The notes beneath the pieces were generated by a model, which saw only the letters and a list, made by a program, of their open reading frames with translations, was not told where the DNA came from and made no database searches. A program made the position numbers and the translations under genes. A stretch of DNA of 64,000 nt, from contig CAWHZI010000015.1 of the NCBI GenBank assembly GCA_963833835.1, positions 310,001-374,000 of the forward strand. The letters run 5' to 3'. Each line of letters opens with the position of its first letter. Positions within the stretch are counted from its first letter, which is position 1. Positions 9,057 to 18,353 of this stretch are shown here, one piece after another. The DNA is from Bog-532 sp963833835 (GTDB lineage: Bacteria > Actinomycetota > Actinomycetes > Streptosporangiales > Streptosporangiaceae).

Positions 9057-10051
9057 CGGCGCCCGCGGCGCGGTATACCCAGGGCCTTGGGGGACGCGGC
9101 CACGGCCGCGGCGGCGGCCAGGACGGCGGCCGCCGCCGTCACCGCCCGGGACAGCCTGGCCGCCCGGCCGATGTCGGCCGGCTCCGGTGGGCGGCCGTCA
9201 CCGAGCTCCGGCCGGTGCTCGGTGACCCCGCCGTAGCGGCTGGTCCCGCCGAGTTGCAGCCCGAGCGCTCCGGCGAAGGCCGCCTCCGGGCGGCCCGCGT
9301 TGGGGCTGGGGTGGTGGCCGCCGTCGCGCCGGACCGCGCGCCAGGCCGGCCCGGCGCGCCCGGAGGCCAGCGGCGCGCAGCCGGCCGCCAGCACCGCGGT
9401 CAGCCGGGCCGGAGCCCAGTTGAGCACATCGTCCAGCCGGGCGGAGGCCCAGCCGAACCTGGTGTACCGGGGCGACCGGTAGCCCACCATCGCGTCCAGC
9501 GTGTTGACCGCCCGGTAGATGGCCAGCCCGGGCAACCCGGCGACCGCGCCCCACAGCAGCGGCGCGACCGCGGCGTCACTGGTGTTCTCGGCCACGGACT
9601 CCACCACGGCCCGGGCGATCTCCCTGGCATCGAGCCGGGCCGGATCCCGGCTGCACAGCCCGGGCAGCAGGGACCGGGCGGCGGGCAGGTCACCCTGATC
9701 CAGTGCCGACCTTATTAGAGATGAATAAAAACGAAGCGAACGGGCACCGGTGACCGCCCAGACCGTGGCCGCGACCGCGGTACCGTACGCCAGCGGGCGG
9801 CGGCGGGTCAGGCGGTGGGCGGCGGCGGCCGGCGCGGCGGCGGCGAGGACGCAGGCCGTGGTGTACAGCACGCCGCGGGCACGGTCGTCGGCGTAGGCCC
9901 GCTGCTCCAGCCAGCTGGCGGCACGGCCGAACGCGGCGACCGGGTGGCCGCGCCGCGGATCGCCGAGCAGGGCGTCCAGCGCCACGCCAGCCAGCAGGCC
10001 GCCGGCCAGAGCCAGGTCGCGGCGGGGACGAGCGGAGCGGGTCGGCGTCAC
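9053..10051 (-). CDS. cobD: Adenosylcobinamide-phosphate synthase (CobD/CbiB)
   Basis: 332-residue integral membrane protein of the CbiB/CobD family, which attaches aminopropanol (phosphate) to cobyric acid. Family blocks: GDPRRGHPVAAFGR, AVVESVAENTSDAAVAPLLWGAVAGLPGLAIYRAVNTLDAMVGYRS and WASARLDDVLNWAPARL. The start is the GTG at 10051. Translationally coupled to cobQ. Codons at about 9711-9740 are strikingly AT-rich (about 30% GC) and encode an unusual RFYSSLIRSAL segment where family members have Ala-rich helix; length and frame are unaffected. Confidence 0.92.
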   Translation of the reverse strand: MTPTRSARPRRDLALAGGLLAGVALDALLGDPRRGHPVAAFGRAASWLEQRAYADDRARGVLYTTACVLAAAAPAAAAHRLTRRRPLAYGTAVAATVWAVTGARSLRFYSSLIRSALDQGDLPAARSLLPGLCSRDPARLDAREIARAVVESVAENTSDAAVAPLLWGAVAGLPGLAIYRAVNTLDAMVGYRSPRYTRFGWASARLDDVLNWAPARLTAVLAAGCAPLASGRAGPAWRAVRRDGGHHPSPNAGRPEAAFAGALGLQLGGTSRYGGVTEHRPELGDGRPPEPADIGRAARLSRAVTAAAAVLAAAAAVAASPKALGIPRRGRR

Positions 10052-10084
10052 GTTCCGACCCTAGGCGAAACCCAGGGCCCTCGT

Positions 10085-11125
10085 TCAGATGCCCCCGCGG
10101 CGCAGGCAGGCCTCGATCTCGGGGCGGCACCGTTCCAGCCAGTCGGCCGCCCGTACGAGCCGCTCCCCCACCCCGGCGTCGAGCATCCGGGCCCAGGCCC
10201 GGCCGCCGCGCTCGGCCCGTTCCGTGATCGTGGTCCGGGACCGGCGCATCCAGCGCACCGCCACCGGGACCAGCCGGGCCCGCTCGGCGTAGGACAGCCC
10301 GTAGGCCTCACAGAACACCGCGATCCGGGCCGGCACGTCCAGGCCGGCGAACGCCGGGTCGCGGTCGGCCGGGGCCGCGAGCGGCGCCCAGTAGCGCAGC
10401 GTCTGGATGATGTCGACCAGCCGGGTGCCGGGCCGGGCCAGGTCGAAGTCGATCACCGCGTACGGCTGCGGGCCGCCCGGGCCAGGCCGGAAGATCACGT
10501 TCTCCAGGTTGATGTCGCAGTGGCAGATCAGCTCCACCGGCCCATCCACCAGCCAGGTCAGCTCGCCGTCCCAGCGCGCCCCGGACGGCGCTTCGAAACC
10601 GGTCACCGCCTCGTGGTACCGCAGCTGCAGCTCGGCCAGCGCGACCAGGGTGGCGTCGGACAGCGCGTAACCGGGCAGCGGCCGGTGCGGCACCTGGCCC
10701 GGCAGGTAGCTGAGCACCTCCCGGTTCTGGGCATCGATGCCGAGCACGCGCGGGGCACCCTCGAAGCCGGCCGCCTCCAGGTGGCGCAGCAGTGCGTGCA
10801 CGGCGGGGGTGTGCGGGCGCACCGGGCGCCGGACGGTCCGGCCCACCCGGACGACGCCCTCGGTCATATCCCCCCCGATAAGCGGGATTTCGGGGTCTTC
10901 CTCGCTGGTCGGGGCGGCGAGAATGTCAGCTGGGCTGAGGATGCTGGCCGCCGGGTGGGCGTCGGCCGGGTAGAGCGGGTTGGGCTGATACCGGGGGGTG
11001 CGCGGGTAGAGCCTCCCCGTGGGGCGCACGGCGCCGGCCGGGTTCACGACCTCCCGTGATTCCAGAATGTCCAGGGTCGCGGAAGTCGTTCCCGCCTGGG
11101 TCGGCAGGTCGCGGCACTCGGTCAT
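10085..11125 (-). CDS. Aminoglycoside phosphotransferase (APH)-family kinase
   Basis: 346 residues. The kinase core is clear: the catalytic loop CHCDINLENVIF (HxDxxxxN type) and the metal-binding IDFDLARPGTRLVDI. These APH/choline-kinase-fold proteins phosphorylate small molecules; the substrate here is unknown. The first ~85 residues are poorly structured and Pro-rich, and the family core begins near MTEGVVRVG, so a shorter start at about 10864 is possible. It stands alone, downstream of a long gene-free stretch. Confidence 0.8.
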   Translation of the reverse strand: MTECRDLPTQAGTTSATLDILESREVVNPAGAVRPTGRLYPRTPRYQPNPLYPADAHPAASILSPADILAAPTSEEDPEIPLIGGDMTEGVVRVGRTVRRPVRPHTPAVHALLRHLEAAGFEGAPRVLGIDAQNREVLSYLPGQVPHRPLPGYALSDATLVALAELQLRYHEAVTGFEAPSGARWDGELTWLVDGPVELICHCDINLENVIFRPGPGGPQPYAVIDFDLARPGTRLVDIIQTLRYWAPLAAPADRDPAFAGLDVPARIAVFCEAYGLSYAERARLVPVAVRWMRRSRTTITERAERGGRAWARMLDAGVGERLVRAADWLERCRPEIEACLRRGGI

Positions 11126-11896
11126 CAGGCCCCATCCTTCACTTACGTTCCCCCGGTCACGCAGGGATTGGTCTCCGGAAGGTGGCCCGAGCCGACCCGG
11201 GAGATAGGGGAACCTCCGCGGTACCGACTCGGGCGGGCCGGGTGGCGGAGAGGTCCTTAATCAGTTCATTGTTCCCGGAAGTCATCAAAAGTGACGATAA
11301 ACGGTTACCGCCCGAAGTCGCTAGCCGGCTGAGCGCCCACACTTGAAGCTTTTACCGGCTATTTAACCGTTTGCCGCGCTTATTCTGGACATAGCTAAAC
11401 TGCGGCATCAGAAGAAACCTTGGCCCCAGGAGCATCATTCGCCTTAACGGCTGACCGGCGCGCCAGAGGCTTTTGGGCCTTGATCTTGGCACGGAAAAGT
11501 GCATGTCACGGCGGTCAAGTCACCTAACGTGACCGGTTGAACGGTCAAGCGTCAGAACCGGGTGACGGCGCAGCCCTAGGTCGGCAGGAACATCGGCATT
11601 CCCGGCATTCACCGTCGCCCGCTACGCGGCCGTCAGGTCTTTCAGTATACTTAACAATGCGTTCCCTATCACGGGTATTCTTGGTGATACTTAGTGAATA
11701 TCGGCCCATTCGAATTTCGGTCATTCCCCGGCCGCCGCGCGACGACTGGCCGGGCTGGGCGGTGCGGCGTGCGAGCTGGTTCGGCAGGCCCGGAAAGCGC
11801 GCCGATCCGGGTGGCCAGCCCGGCCCAGCCGATCCATACCACAGCGACCTAGCCGTGGCCGGGGCGTGACCTTAAGCACGCATAATGATGTGCCGA
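11126..11896. other. Gene-free stretch, about 770 bp
   Basis: No reading frame here has recognisable protein features. The first 130 bases are GC-rich and can fold (CCCGAG-type arms near 11190 and 11228). From 11340 to 11720 the sequence is markedly more AT-rich, with promoter-like patches such as GTATACTTAACAATG near 11644. It probably holds the promoter of the phosphotransferase gene and of the downstream tRNA. Nothing more can be supported. Confidence 0.5.
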
Positions 11897-11970
11897 GCGC
11901 CCGTAGCTCAGATGGATAGAGCAGCTGCCTTCTAAGCAGCCGGTCGCAGGTTCGAGTCCTGCCGGGCGCG
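11897..11970 (+). tRNA. tRNA-Arg (anticodon UCU)
   Basis: A complete cloverleaf: acceptor GCGCCCG/CGGGCGC, D-arm GCTC...GAGC, anticodon stem GCTGC/GCAGC with loop CTTCTAA (anticodon TCT, reading AGA), T-arm GCAGG-TTCGAGT-CCTGC. No CCA is encoded. Its 3' end is copied at 25873-25893 (19 of 21 bases). Confidence 0.95.
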
Positions 11971-12468
11971 CCTGACCTGGGGTTTTATCCCATTTTTCGC
12001 TCTGCGGGCGGTTGCGCAGCACCGACGGGTATTCAGGCAGCCGCTGACACTCACGGACCGAGAACTATTGCTGCTAGCAGTACAAACATGGCTGGAGGTG
12101 TCGCCTGGCGGCAGCTACAGCGCTCGTACAGCAGATAACTGGCGTTTTCCGCAGTTGCGATTGGCTGGTCAGCGCGTTGGCCTGCGCCGGTTCTCCTCTC
12201 CCCCGGCAGCAGCTCAACTCGCGCCGGGCTCTCGGTGCGGCCCATTGGGAAGGGGATCGGCGGTTCGAACCCGCTCACCGGCCCCAGTGGCCACGAATTA
12301 CCTGGGGCCCGATGGCTACTGGACAACCCCATCGTTTGGATATTTCATGACTAATGGGGGATCAGGGCGCAAAGCTGAGTCTTGCCTCGCGGCAGATTTC
12401 GGCCTCTCCGGGGGATTTGCAGCGCTGCTCAACTGGTTTCCGGCTGGGCAGAGTTGTAAGGAGACGGC
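11971..12468. other. Intergenic stretch, about 500 bp, with a loose tRNA end
   Basis: No protein gene is supported. It contains the tRNA 3' half at 12253-12286 and, at its right end, the ribosome site AAGGAGA of the propeller-protein gene. The rest has no recognised feature. Confidence 0.5.
12253..12286 (+). other. tRNA 3'-half remnant with encoded CCA
   Basis: The stretch reads as a T-arm (GGCGG, loop TTCGAAC, CCGCT) followed by a 7-base acceptor 3' strand CACCGGC, a discriminator C and CCA. No matching acceptor 5' strand, D-arm or anticodon arm was found upstream, so this is not a working tRNA. Such loose 3' ends are typical of old attachment sites or tRNA pseudogenes. The tRNA of origin could not be named. 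Confidence 0.6.
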
Positions 12469-14776
12469 ATGTCGCAAGGTCGCAGATCCGGTCAACGTGT
12501 GCGGACGGCGGGGTCGTGGCGGCGGGTGCTCGCGGCCGGGGTGGGGATCCTGACCGCGGTGGCCGTGCTGGCCGGAGCGGGGACGGCGTCGGCATCGCCG
12601 CGCGCGGCGTCGCTGGCATTCACCCCGGCCCCGTACAACTACGGGCAGGTCCCCGCCGGGAAGGCGGCTTCGCGCACGTTCACGCTGGCCAACACGGGCG
12701 GCACGGCCACCGGCAAGCTGCGGGTGCGGCTCACGGGGCCGACCGCGTTCACCATGACCGGCGACACCTGCCGCAACACGCTGAAGCCGGGGAAGACATG
12801 CACAGTCACAGTGCGGTTCGCGCCTACCAGTGCCGCCAGCCTTAACGCGACCCTGACCGCGGCTGGGAAGAAGCACGGCGCCACCGCCACCGATGCGCTC
12901 ACCGGTAGCGGCGGGGGACTCGGGCAGTCCCTCGGCGGCCACGTTTACTGGACCGTTCCCGGGGCGATCAATCAGGCCAACCTCGACGGCACCAGCCCGC
13001 AGGTCGCCGTCCCCGGCCGGAACTCTCCGACCGGAGTGGCGGTCGACCCGAGCCACGTGTACTGGACCGATACCGTGGACGGTCTGGGCACGATCTGGGA
13101 GGCCAACCTGGACGGCACCGCCACGCACGTCATCAGCGACGGGCAGTACAGCCCAGCCGGGGTGGCGGTCGGCGCCAGTCATATCTACTGGGCTGACGCC
13201 GGGGTCGCGGGAAGCCCAGGCGCGATCTGGGAGGCCAACCTGGATGGCACCGATCCCCAGGTCATCGTGCCCGGGCAGAATTCCCCATTCGGGGTGGCGG
13301 TCGAGCGCCGGCCACCTGTACTGGGCCAACAACCTTGACGGCACCGTCAATGAGGCCAACCTGGACGGCACCGATCCCCAGGTCATCGTGCCGGGCCAAA
13401 ATTCCCCATTCGGGGTGGCGGTCGGCGCCGGCCACCTGTACTGGACGAACGCCGGTGACGGCACCATCGGGGAGGCCAACCTCGACGGCACGGATCCCCA
13501 GGCCATCGTGCCCGGGCAGAAATCCCCGATCGGGGTGGCGGTCGGCGCCGGCCACCTGTACTGGACGAACAACGGTGACGGCACCATCGGGGAGGCCAAC
13601 CTCGACGGCACCGATCCCCAGGCCATCGTGCACGGGCAGAAATCGCTGGCCGGGGTGGCGGTCGCCCCGCCACCGGCGGCGCTGGCCTTCACCCCCGCTT
13701 CATACGACTACGGCCAGGTGGAATCCGGGCTGCCCGTTTCACAGACGTTCACGCTGGCCAACACGGGTGGCACCGGCACCGGCGCGCTGGCCGACACGCT
13801 GACCGGGCCGTCCGCGTTCGCCATTACCGGCGACACCTGCACTGGCGCCAGCCTGGAACCCGGTGGGACGTGCACGATCACGGTGCGGTTCGCGGCGGCT
13901 AGCAACGCCAGCCTCACCGCGACCCTGACCGCGGCCGGCCCGAACCCGGGTGCCACCGCCACCGCCACACTCAGCGGCGTGGCCGAGGTTCACTTCCTTT
14001 ACTGGACCAACGCCGCGCTTGACTCTGTGCCCAACGATCCAGCCGGCACGGTCAACAAGGCCAACCTGGACGGCAGCAGCCCACACACTGTGGTCCCCCG
14101 GCAGAACGAACCGGGCGGGGCGGCGACGGGCGGCGGCCACCTCTACTGGGCCGCTGACGGCGCCGTCGGGGAGGCCAACCTCGACGGTACCGGCGCCCGC
14201 GTCGTCGTCCCGGGCCCGAACGCCCAGGAAGTGGCCGTCGGCAACAGCCATCTCTACTGGACGAACTCCGGGACCGGATCCGATGAGGCGGGCTCGGTCT
14301 GGGAGGCCAATCTCGACGGCACCGGCGCCCACTCCATCGTCCCCGGCCAGGCCAGACTCATGGGCGGAATCGCGGTCAACGGCAGCCACGTCTACTGGGC
14401 CGCCAGTACCGATTTTTCGGACGGGCATGGTGCGATCTGGGAGGCCAACCTGGACGGCACCGGCGCGCAGGTCATCGTCCCCAGCCAGGACGACCCGGCC
14501 GGAGTAGCGCTGGACGGCAGCCACGTCTACTGGGCCACTCCCATCGGAGACCAGGACGGCCCTGGTGCCCTCTGGACAGCCAACCTCGACGGCACCAGCT
14601 CAAAGCCGTTGATCTTCGACCAGAACAACCCGACCGGGGTCGTGGTGGACGGCACTCGGATCTACTGGACCGACATCGCCGGCGGCACAGTAAACGAGTC
14701 CAATATCGTCGGCCCCCAGCCGCATACCCTGTTCGGCGGGCAAGACAACCCGTCGTCCATCACCATCGGTTTTTGA
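12469..14776 (+). CDS. Secreted modular protein: two (choice-of-anchor D + YWTD-like propeller) modules, frameshifted
   Basis: A signal peptide (RRVLAAGVGILTAVAVLAGAGTASA) follows a ribosome site AAGGAGA. Next comes a HYDIN/choice-of-anchor-D Ig-like domain (about residues 45-145, FTLANTGGTATGKL), then 40-residue repeats of the form HLYWTN-DGTI-EANLDGT-PQVIVPGQNSP-GVAV. A second anchor-D domain (from about 13670) and a second set of repeats follow. The repeats resemble LDL-receptor YWTD/DUF5050 propeller blades. An extra A at 13304 shifts the frame; without it the protein is about 768 residues. It is probably an extracellular binding or adhesion protein. No catalytic motif or C-terminal anchor is seen, so its ligand is unknown. 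Confidence 0.75.
13201..13660 (+). repeat. Near-identical 120-bp tandem repeats in the propeller gene
   Basis: Repeat units with an exact 120-bp period (the shared CACCTGTACTGG word recurs at the same phase near 13309, 13429 and 13549) encode successive YWTD-like blades. These copies are far more alike in DNA than the blades elsewhere in the gene, implying recent duplication or gene conversion. Confidence 0.85.
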
Positions 14777-14869
14777 CAAGCTAGGAGGAGCATCACGAAC
14801 ACCCTGGTGAGCAGCGCGGGTTGAGAGCCACCAGCACCGGGGCGAAAAGGACGATCGCCAGGTTCGTGT

Positions 14870-15265
14870 TCATGGAGTACGGCTCCTTGACACGGTGCAT
14901 TCAGTGCGCGAGTCGACCTGCTTTCCGGCCAGGAGCCGGATGACCGAGATCCCTGCGTAACACGCAGTGCGCCCGGCGGCCCGGGCGCCTGGCGCTGCGG
15001 TCGTCGCCTGCCAGCAGGTCACGACCCGGTCGTCTTCGGCGATCTGGTCCACGATCTTGATGTAGAGGCCGGGATAGGGGCGGCGGCGGCTGGCCACCAG
15101 CCGGCGAACGCCCTCTGGCCCGGCCACGTCCCGCCCGGCGCAGGCGAAGTGGCCGACGTAGTCGGCGGCTACCAGCTCGTCGATGAGCTCCAGCCGTCCT
15201 TCGTTCCACACCGCCTCGACGAACAGCCGGACCTTCAGCTTGTTGAGCTCGCTGACGCTGTTCAC
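14870..15265 (-). CDS. SnoaL/NTF2-like family protein
   Basis: 131 residues from the GTG at 15265 (an upstream TTG at 15301 would add 12 residues without family similarity). The sequence LNKLKVRLFVEAVWNEGRLELIDELVAADYVGHF plus GPEGVRRLVASRRRPYPGLYIKIVDQIAEDDRVVTCWQ is the usual SnoaL-like alpha+beta barrel (polyketide-cyclase-like), a fold that binds or isomerises small molecules. No polyketide cluster is nearby, so a cyclase role is not implied. It is divergent from the LuxR-type regulator. Confidence 0.8.
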   Translation of the reverse strand: MNSVSELNKLKVRLFVEAVWNEGRLELIDELVAADYVGHFACAGRDVAGPEGVRRLVASRRRPYPGLYIKIVDQIAEDDRVVTCWQATTAAPGARAAGRTACYAGISVIRLLAGKQVDSRTECTVSRSRTP

Positions 15266-15362
15266 CTGGCCATCGTCTGGGCGGCACGGCCGCGGTGACA
15301 AGGGAGGATCCCCGAGGGTTTCCCCGAGGTTTTGTCACTGGCACGCCGTGTATCGTCGGTTT

Positions 15363-18179
15363 GTGTCGTTCGTCACGGCTGGAGTTCTGGCCGAGCGCGA
15401 GCGTGAGCTTGAGACGCTGCGTGAGGGGCTGGATCGCGCGTGCGCCGGAGAAGGGTCGCTGCTCCTTATCGAGGGGCCGGCCGGCGTGGGCAAGACGGCG
15501 CTGGCGCGTGAGGCGCGCGCGGCGGCCGGGCGCGAGCGGATCACGCCGCTGGAGGCGAGGGGTTCGGAGCTTGAGCGGCCGTTTGCGTTCGGCGTGGTGC
15601 GGCAGCTGCTGGAGCCGGTAGTCAACAAGGACTATGGGCACGCCGACCTGTTCGCAGGCGCTGCCGGTCCCGCGGCCCGGTTGTTCGAGCCCGACGGGCG
15701 GCAGCCGCTGGGCGCTGATGTTGGTTTCGAGGCCCTGCACAGCCTGTACTGGCTGGTGGTGAACATCGCCGATCAGGCCCCGGTGCTCGTCCTGGTGGAC
15801 GATTGCCAGTGGGCCGACCATGACTCGCTGCGGTTCCTGGACTACCTGGCCCTGCGCATCGAAGGGCTTCCGGTAGCGATGCTGCTCACCGGCCGCCCGC
15901 CCGATCCCGCCGGGGACGAGGCGGGGCCGCTGTGGGCACACATGGCCTCGCGGCCCTCCGCGCTGGTGCTGTATCCGCGGCCGCTGAGCGAGCCGGGCGC
16001 GGTGGCTCTGGCCCGGGAGTGCCTGGGCGCGGAGGCCGCTGAGGAGTTCTGCCGCGCATGTCACACCGCCACCGGCGGTAACCCGCTTTTCCTGCGCGAG
16101 CTGCTGCGGGCTCTCGACGCCGCGGGGATCGTGCCGTCGGCCGCCGCCGCGAGCGAAGTACAGGCGGTGGGACCGGCCGCAGTAAGCCGTTTTGTCCTGC
16201 ACCGGCTGGCCGCGCTTGGCCCCGCGGCGGCCGAACTGGCGCGGACGGTCGCAGTACTCGGTGATGACAGCGAGCTGCCGCTCGCGGCCCGGGTGTCGGG
16301 CCTGAGCGAGGACGATGCCCGGCACGCGGCAGATGACCTGGTCCGGGCGGACATCTTCGTTCACGCTGAGCGCCTGGGGTTCGTGCATCCGATCGTGCGG
16401 GCGGCGTTGTATGAGGATCACGCGCCCGGCGAGCGGCAGGCGCGGCACGCCGCCGCGGCCGAAGCACTGGCAGCAGAGGGCGCTTCGGCTGAGCGCCTCA
16501 CCGCACACCTGCTGCTCACCGCCCCGACGGGGGATCAGCACCGGGTCGGCACGCTCAGATCGGCTGCGGCCGGCGCGGGGCGCCGCGGCGCCCCGCGGGC
16601 GGCGGCCGAGTGCCTCCGCCGGGCGCTGGCCGAATCCCCGGCCGGGCAGGAGCGAGCGGAGATCCTGGCTGAATTGGGCCGCTGCGAGGTGGCCACGATG
16701 CAGTTCGAGGCGGCCGAAGAGCATCTGCGCGCGGCCGTGACGTCGGGCGCCGCGCTGACGACCCGAGCCGACGCGGCTTCGACGCTGGGGCGCTGCGCGA
16801 TCGTGTCGGGTGGCCGCTCAGCGCGGGCCGCAGCCGACGCGCTGGCGTCGCTGGCCGGGGAGTTGCGGCCGGCCGATCCCGAGCGCTCGCTCGAGCTCGG
16901 CTCCGAGCTGCTGGCGGTCACAACGGCTTTCTCGCAGTTGCGCGCCGGCCTCGCCGCGCAACTGCAGCGCTTTTGGGACCAGGCCCGGGGCCACCCAGGT
17001 TTCGAGGCCGTGGCGAGAATCCATAGCGCCTATGAGCAGCTTTTGCGGGGAGAGCCTGCTACGGCCGCGATGGACGAAGTTCAGCAGGCGCTCGCGACTG
17101 GCCTGCCGCGTAGTGCGCAGTCCAACGCCGCGCTGCTGGCGCTGCTGGCGCTGCGGCTCGGTGAGCGTTATGAGCTGGCTGTCCAGCTGCTGGACGCCAC
17201 CCTGGAACGTGCCCGCCGGGAAGGCCACGCGACCAGGCAGGGCATCCTGCACGCGCAGCGTGCCGCGATCGCGCTCGCCCAGGGGTCGCTGCACGATGCG
17301 CAGGCCGAGGCCGATACCGGGCTGCTCCTTCTGGAGGAGTCGCATTTCACCGCGCTGCTGCTCGTCACGGTGGAGATCACCGTGCACATCGAGCGCGGAG
17401 AGCTGGATGCCGCCACCCAGTGGGCTCAAACCGGCGAGGCCTTTGGGATTGCCAATCGCGCCCACGTCAACGACTTTCTGACCGCCCGCGGGCGTCTGCG
17501 AATCGCCCAGGGGCGCCTCGAAGAAGGTGTGGCGGACCTGCTGTGGTGCGGCCACCGGCGCGAGGCGCGAGGGCAGCGCTGGCCAAGCGACTGGAAGGCG
17601 CACGCGGCCCCGGCGGTGGCCGCGCTGGGCGACAAACAGCAGGCCGTCAAGCTCGCGCGCGAGCAGCTGGCGGCGGCCCGGCGGTTTGGTGCGCCCGGGG
17701 CGCTCGGAATGTCGCTGCGCGCGGCGGCGCTGGCGATCGGCGGGGACGACCGGCTGGCGCTGCTGCGCGAGGCGGTCTCGGTCCTCGAGCGCAGTGCGGC
17801 GCGGCTTGAGCTGGCTCACGCGCTGGCTGACCTGGGTGCGGAACTGAGCCGCGCGCACCAGCGGGGGGAGGGCCGGGACGCCCAGCGGCGGGCGATCAAG
17901 CTGGCTGGCCAGTGCGGTGCGACCGCGCTGGCGGAACGGGCGATGGCCGAGCTGCACGCCGGGCCCGGTCGCCGCCCCCGAATGGAGCTGACCGGGCCGG
18001 GCGCGCTGACCGGGGCGGAGTGGCGGGTGTGCCGCCAGGCGGCCGAGGGGCACACCAATCGCGAAGTCGCACAGGCACTGTTCCTGACCGAGAAGACCAT
18101 CGAACGTCACCTCAGCAGCGCCTATCAGAAGCTCGGGATCCGGTCCCGCTTCCAGCTGGCCGCGGCCATAGGCGAGTAG
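15363..18179 (+). CDS. LuxR-family regulator with N-terminal AAA ATPase (LAL type)
   Basis: About 938 residues from the GTG at 15363 (a GTG at 15348 is also possible; the frame is open to 15183 but that part is antisense to the SnoaL-like gene). Walker A is GPAGVGKT (residues 38-45), Walker B is VLVLVDDCQW, followed by a long helical TPR-like middle. A C-terminal LuxR helix-turn-helix (LTGAEWRVCRQAAEGHTNREVAQALFLTEKTIERHL) binds DNA. LAL regulators use ATP and ligand sensing to switch on nearby genes. The MMPL gene 174 bases downstream on the same strand is a likely target. Confidence 0.9.
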   Translation: MSFVTAGVLAERERELETLREGLDRACAGEGSLLLIEGPAGVGKTALAREARAAAGRERITPLEARGSELERPFAFGVVRQLLEPVVNKDYGHADLFAGAAGPAARLFEPDGRQPLGADVGFEALHSLYWLVVNIADQAPVLVLVDDCQWADHDSLRFLDYLALRIEGLPVAMLLTGRPPDPAGDEAGPLWAHMASRPSALVLYPRPLSEPGAVALARECLGAEAAEEFCRACHTATGGNPLFLRELLRALDAAGIVPSAAAASEVQAVGPAAVSRFVLHRLAALGPAAAELARTVAVLGDDSELPLAARVSGLSEDDARHAADDLVRADIFVHAERLGFVHPIVRAALYEDHAPGERQARHAAAAEALAAEGASAERLTAHLLLTAPTGDQHRVGTLRSAAAGAGRRGAPRAAAECLRRALAESPAGQERAEILAELGRCEVATMQFEAAEEHLRAAVTSGAALTTRADAASTLGRCAIVSGGRSARAAADALASLAGELRPADPERSLELGSELLAVTTAFSQLRAGLAAQLQRFWDQARGHPGFEAVARIHSAYEQLLRGEPATAAMDEVQQALATGLPRSAQSNAALLALLALRLGERYELAVQLLDATLERARREGHATRQGILHAQRAAIALAQGSLHDAQAEADTGLLLLEESHFTALLLVTVEITVHIERGELDAATQWAQTGEAFGIANRAHVNDFLTARGRLRIAQGRLEEGVADLLWCGHRREARGQRWPSDWKAHAAPAVAALGDKQQAVKLAREQLAAARRFGAPGALGMSLRAAALAIGGDDRLALLREAVSVLERSAARLELAHALADLGAELSRAHQRGEGRDAQRRAIKLAGQCGATALAERAMAELHAGPGRRPRMELTGPGALTGAEWRVCRQAAEGHTNREVAQALFLTEKTIERHLSSAYQKLGIRSRFQLAAAIGE

Positions 18180-18353
18180 GGCCGCCGGCCGAGAGCCGCC
18201 GCCGGGCGGTTCGGCGTTGGATACCACCGCCGAGAAACCGTAGGGATAACACGCGGGGTTCCCCGCTTATGCCAGGTCAACGCCGTCCGGCACGTTGGCC
18301 TTAAGCCCACGCAAACGCGGTGGCAACCACGGAGGAACAGGAAAGAGCCGGTC

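Noticed and set aside
10052..10084. Cobalamin riboswitch controlling cobD-cobQ
   Set aside because: The gap is far too short and has no B12-box.
11140..11260. Possible riboswitch (ydaO/c-di-AMP-like) upstream of the phosphotransferase gene
   Set aside because: Only a GGGGAACC-like word and partial stems fit; the conserved GGGGTGAA and pseudoknot parts are missing on both strands.
11537..11869. Possible 110-codon gene on the plus strand
   Set aside because: Arg/Pro-rich translation, no ribosome site, no family pattern; it ends in the tRNA promoter area.
12068..12553. Possible plus-strand gene of 161 codons
   Set aside because: It reads through the tRNA remnant and overlaps the propeller gene out of frame.
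13201..13660. CRISPR-like array
   Set aside because: The period is 120 bp, the units are coding and there are no variable spacers between short repeats.
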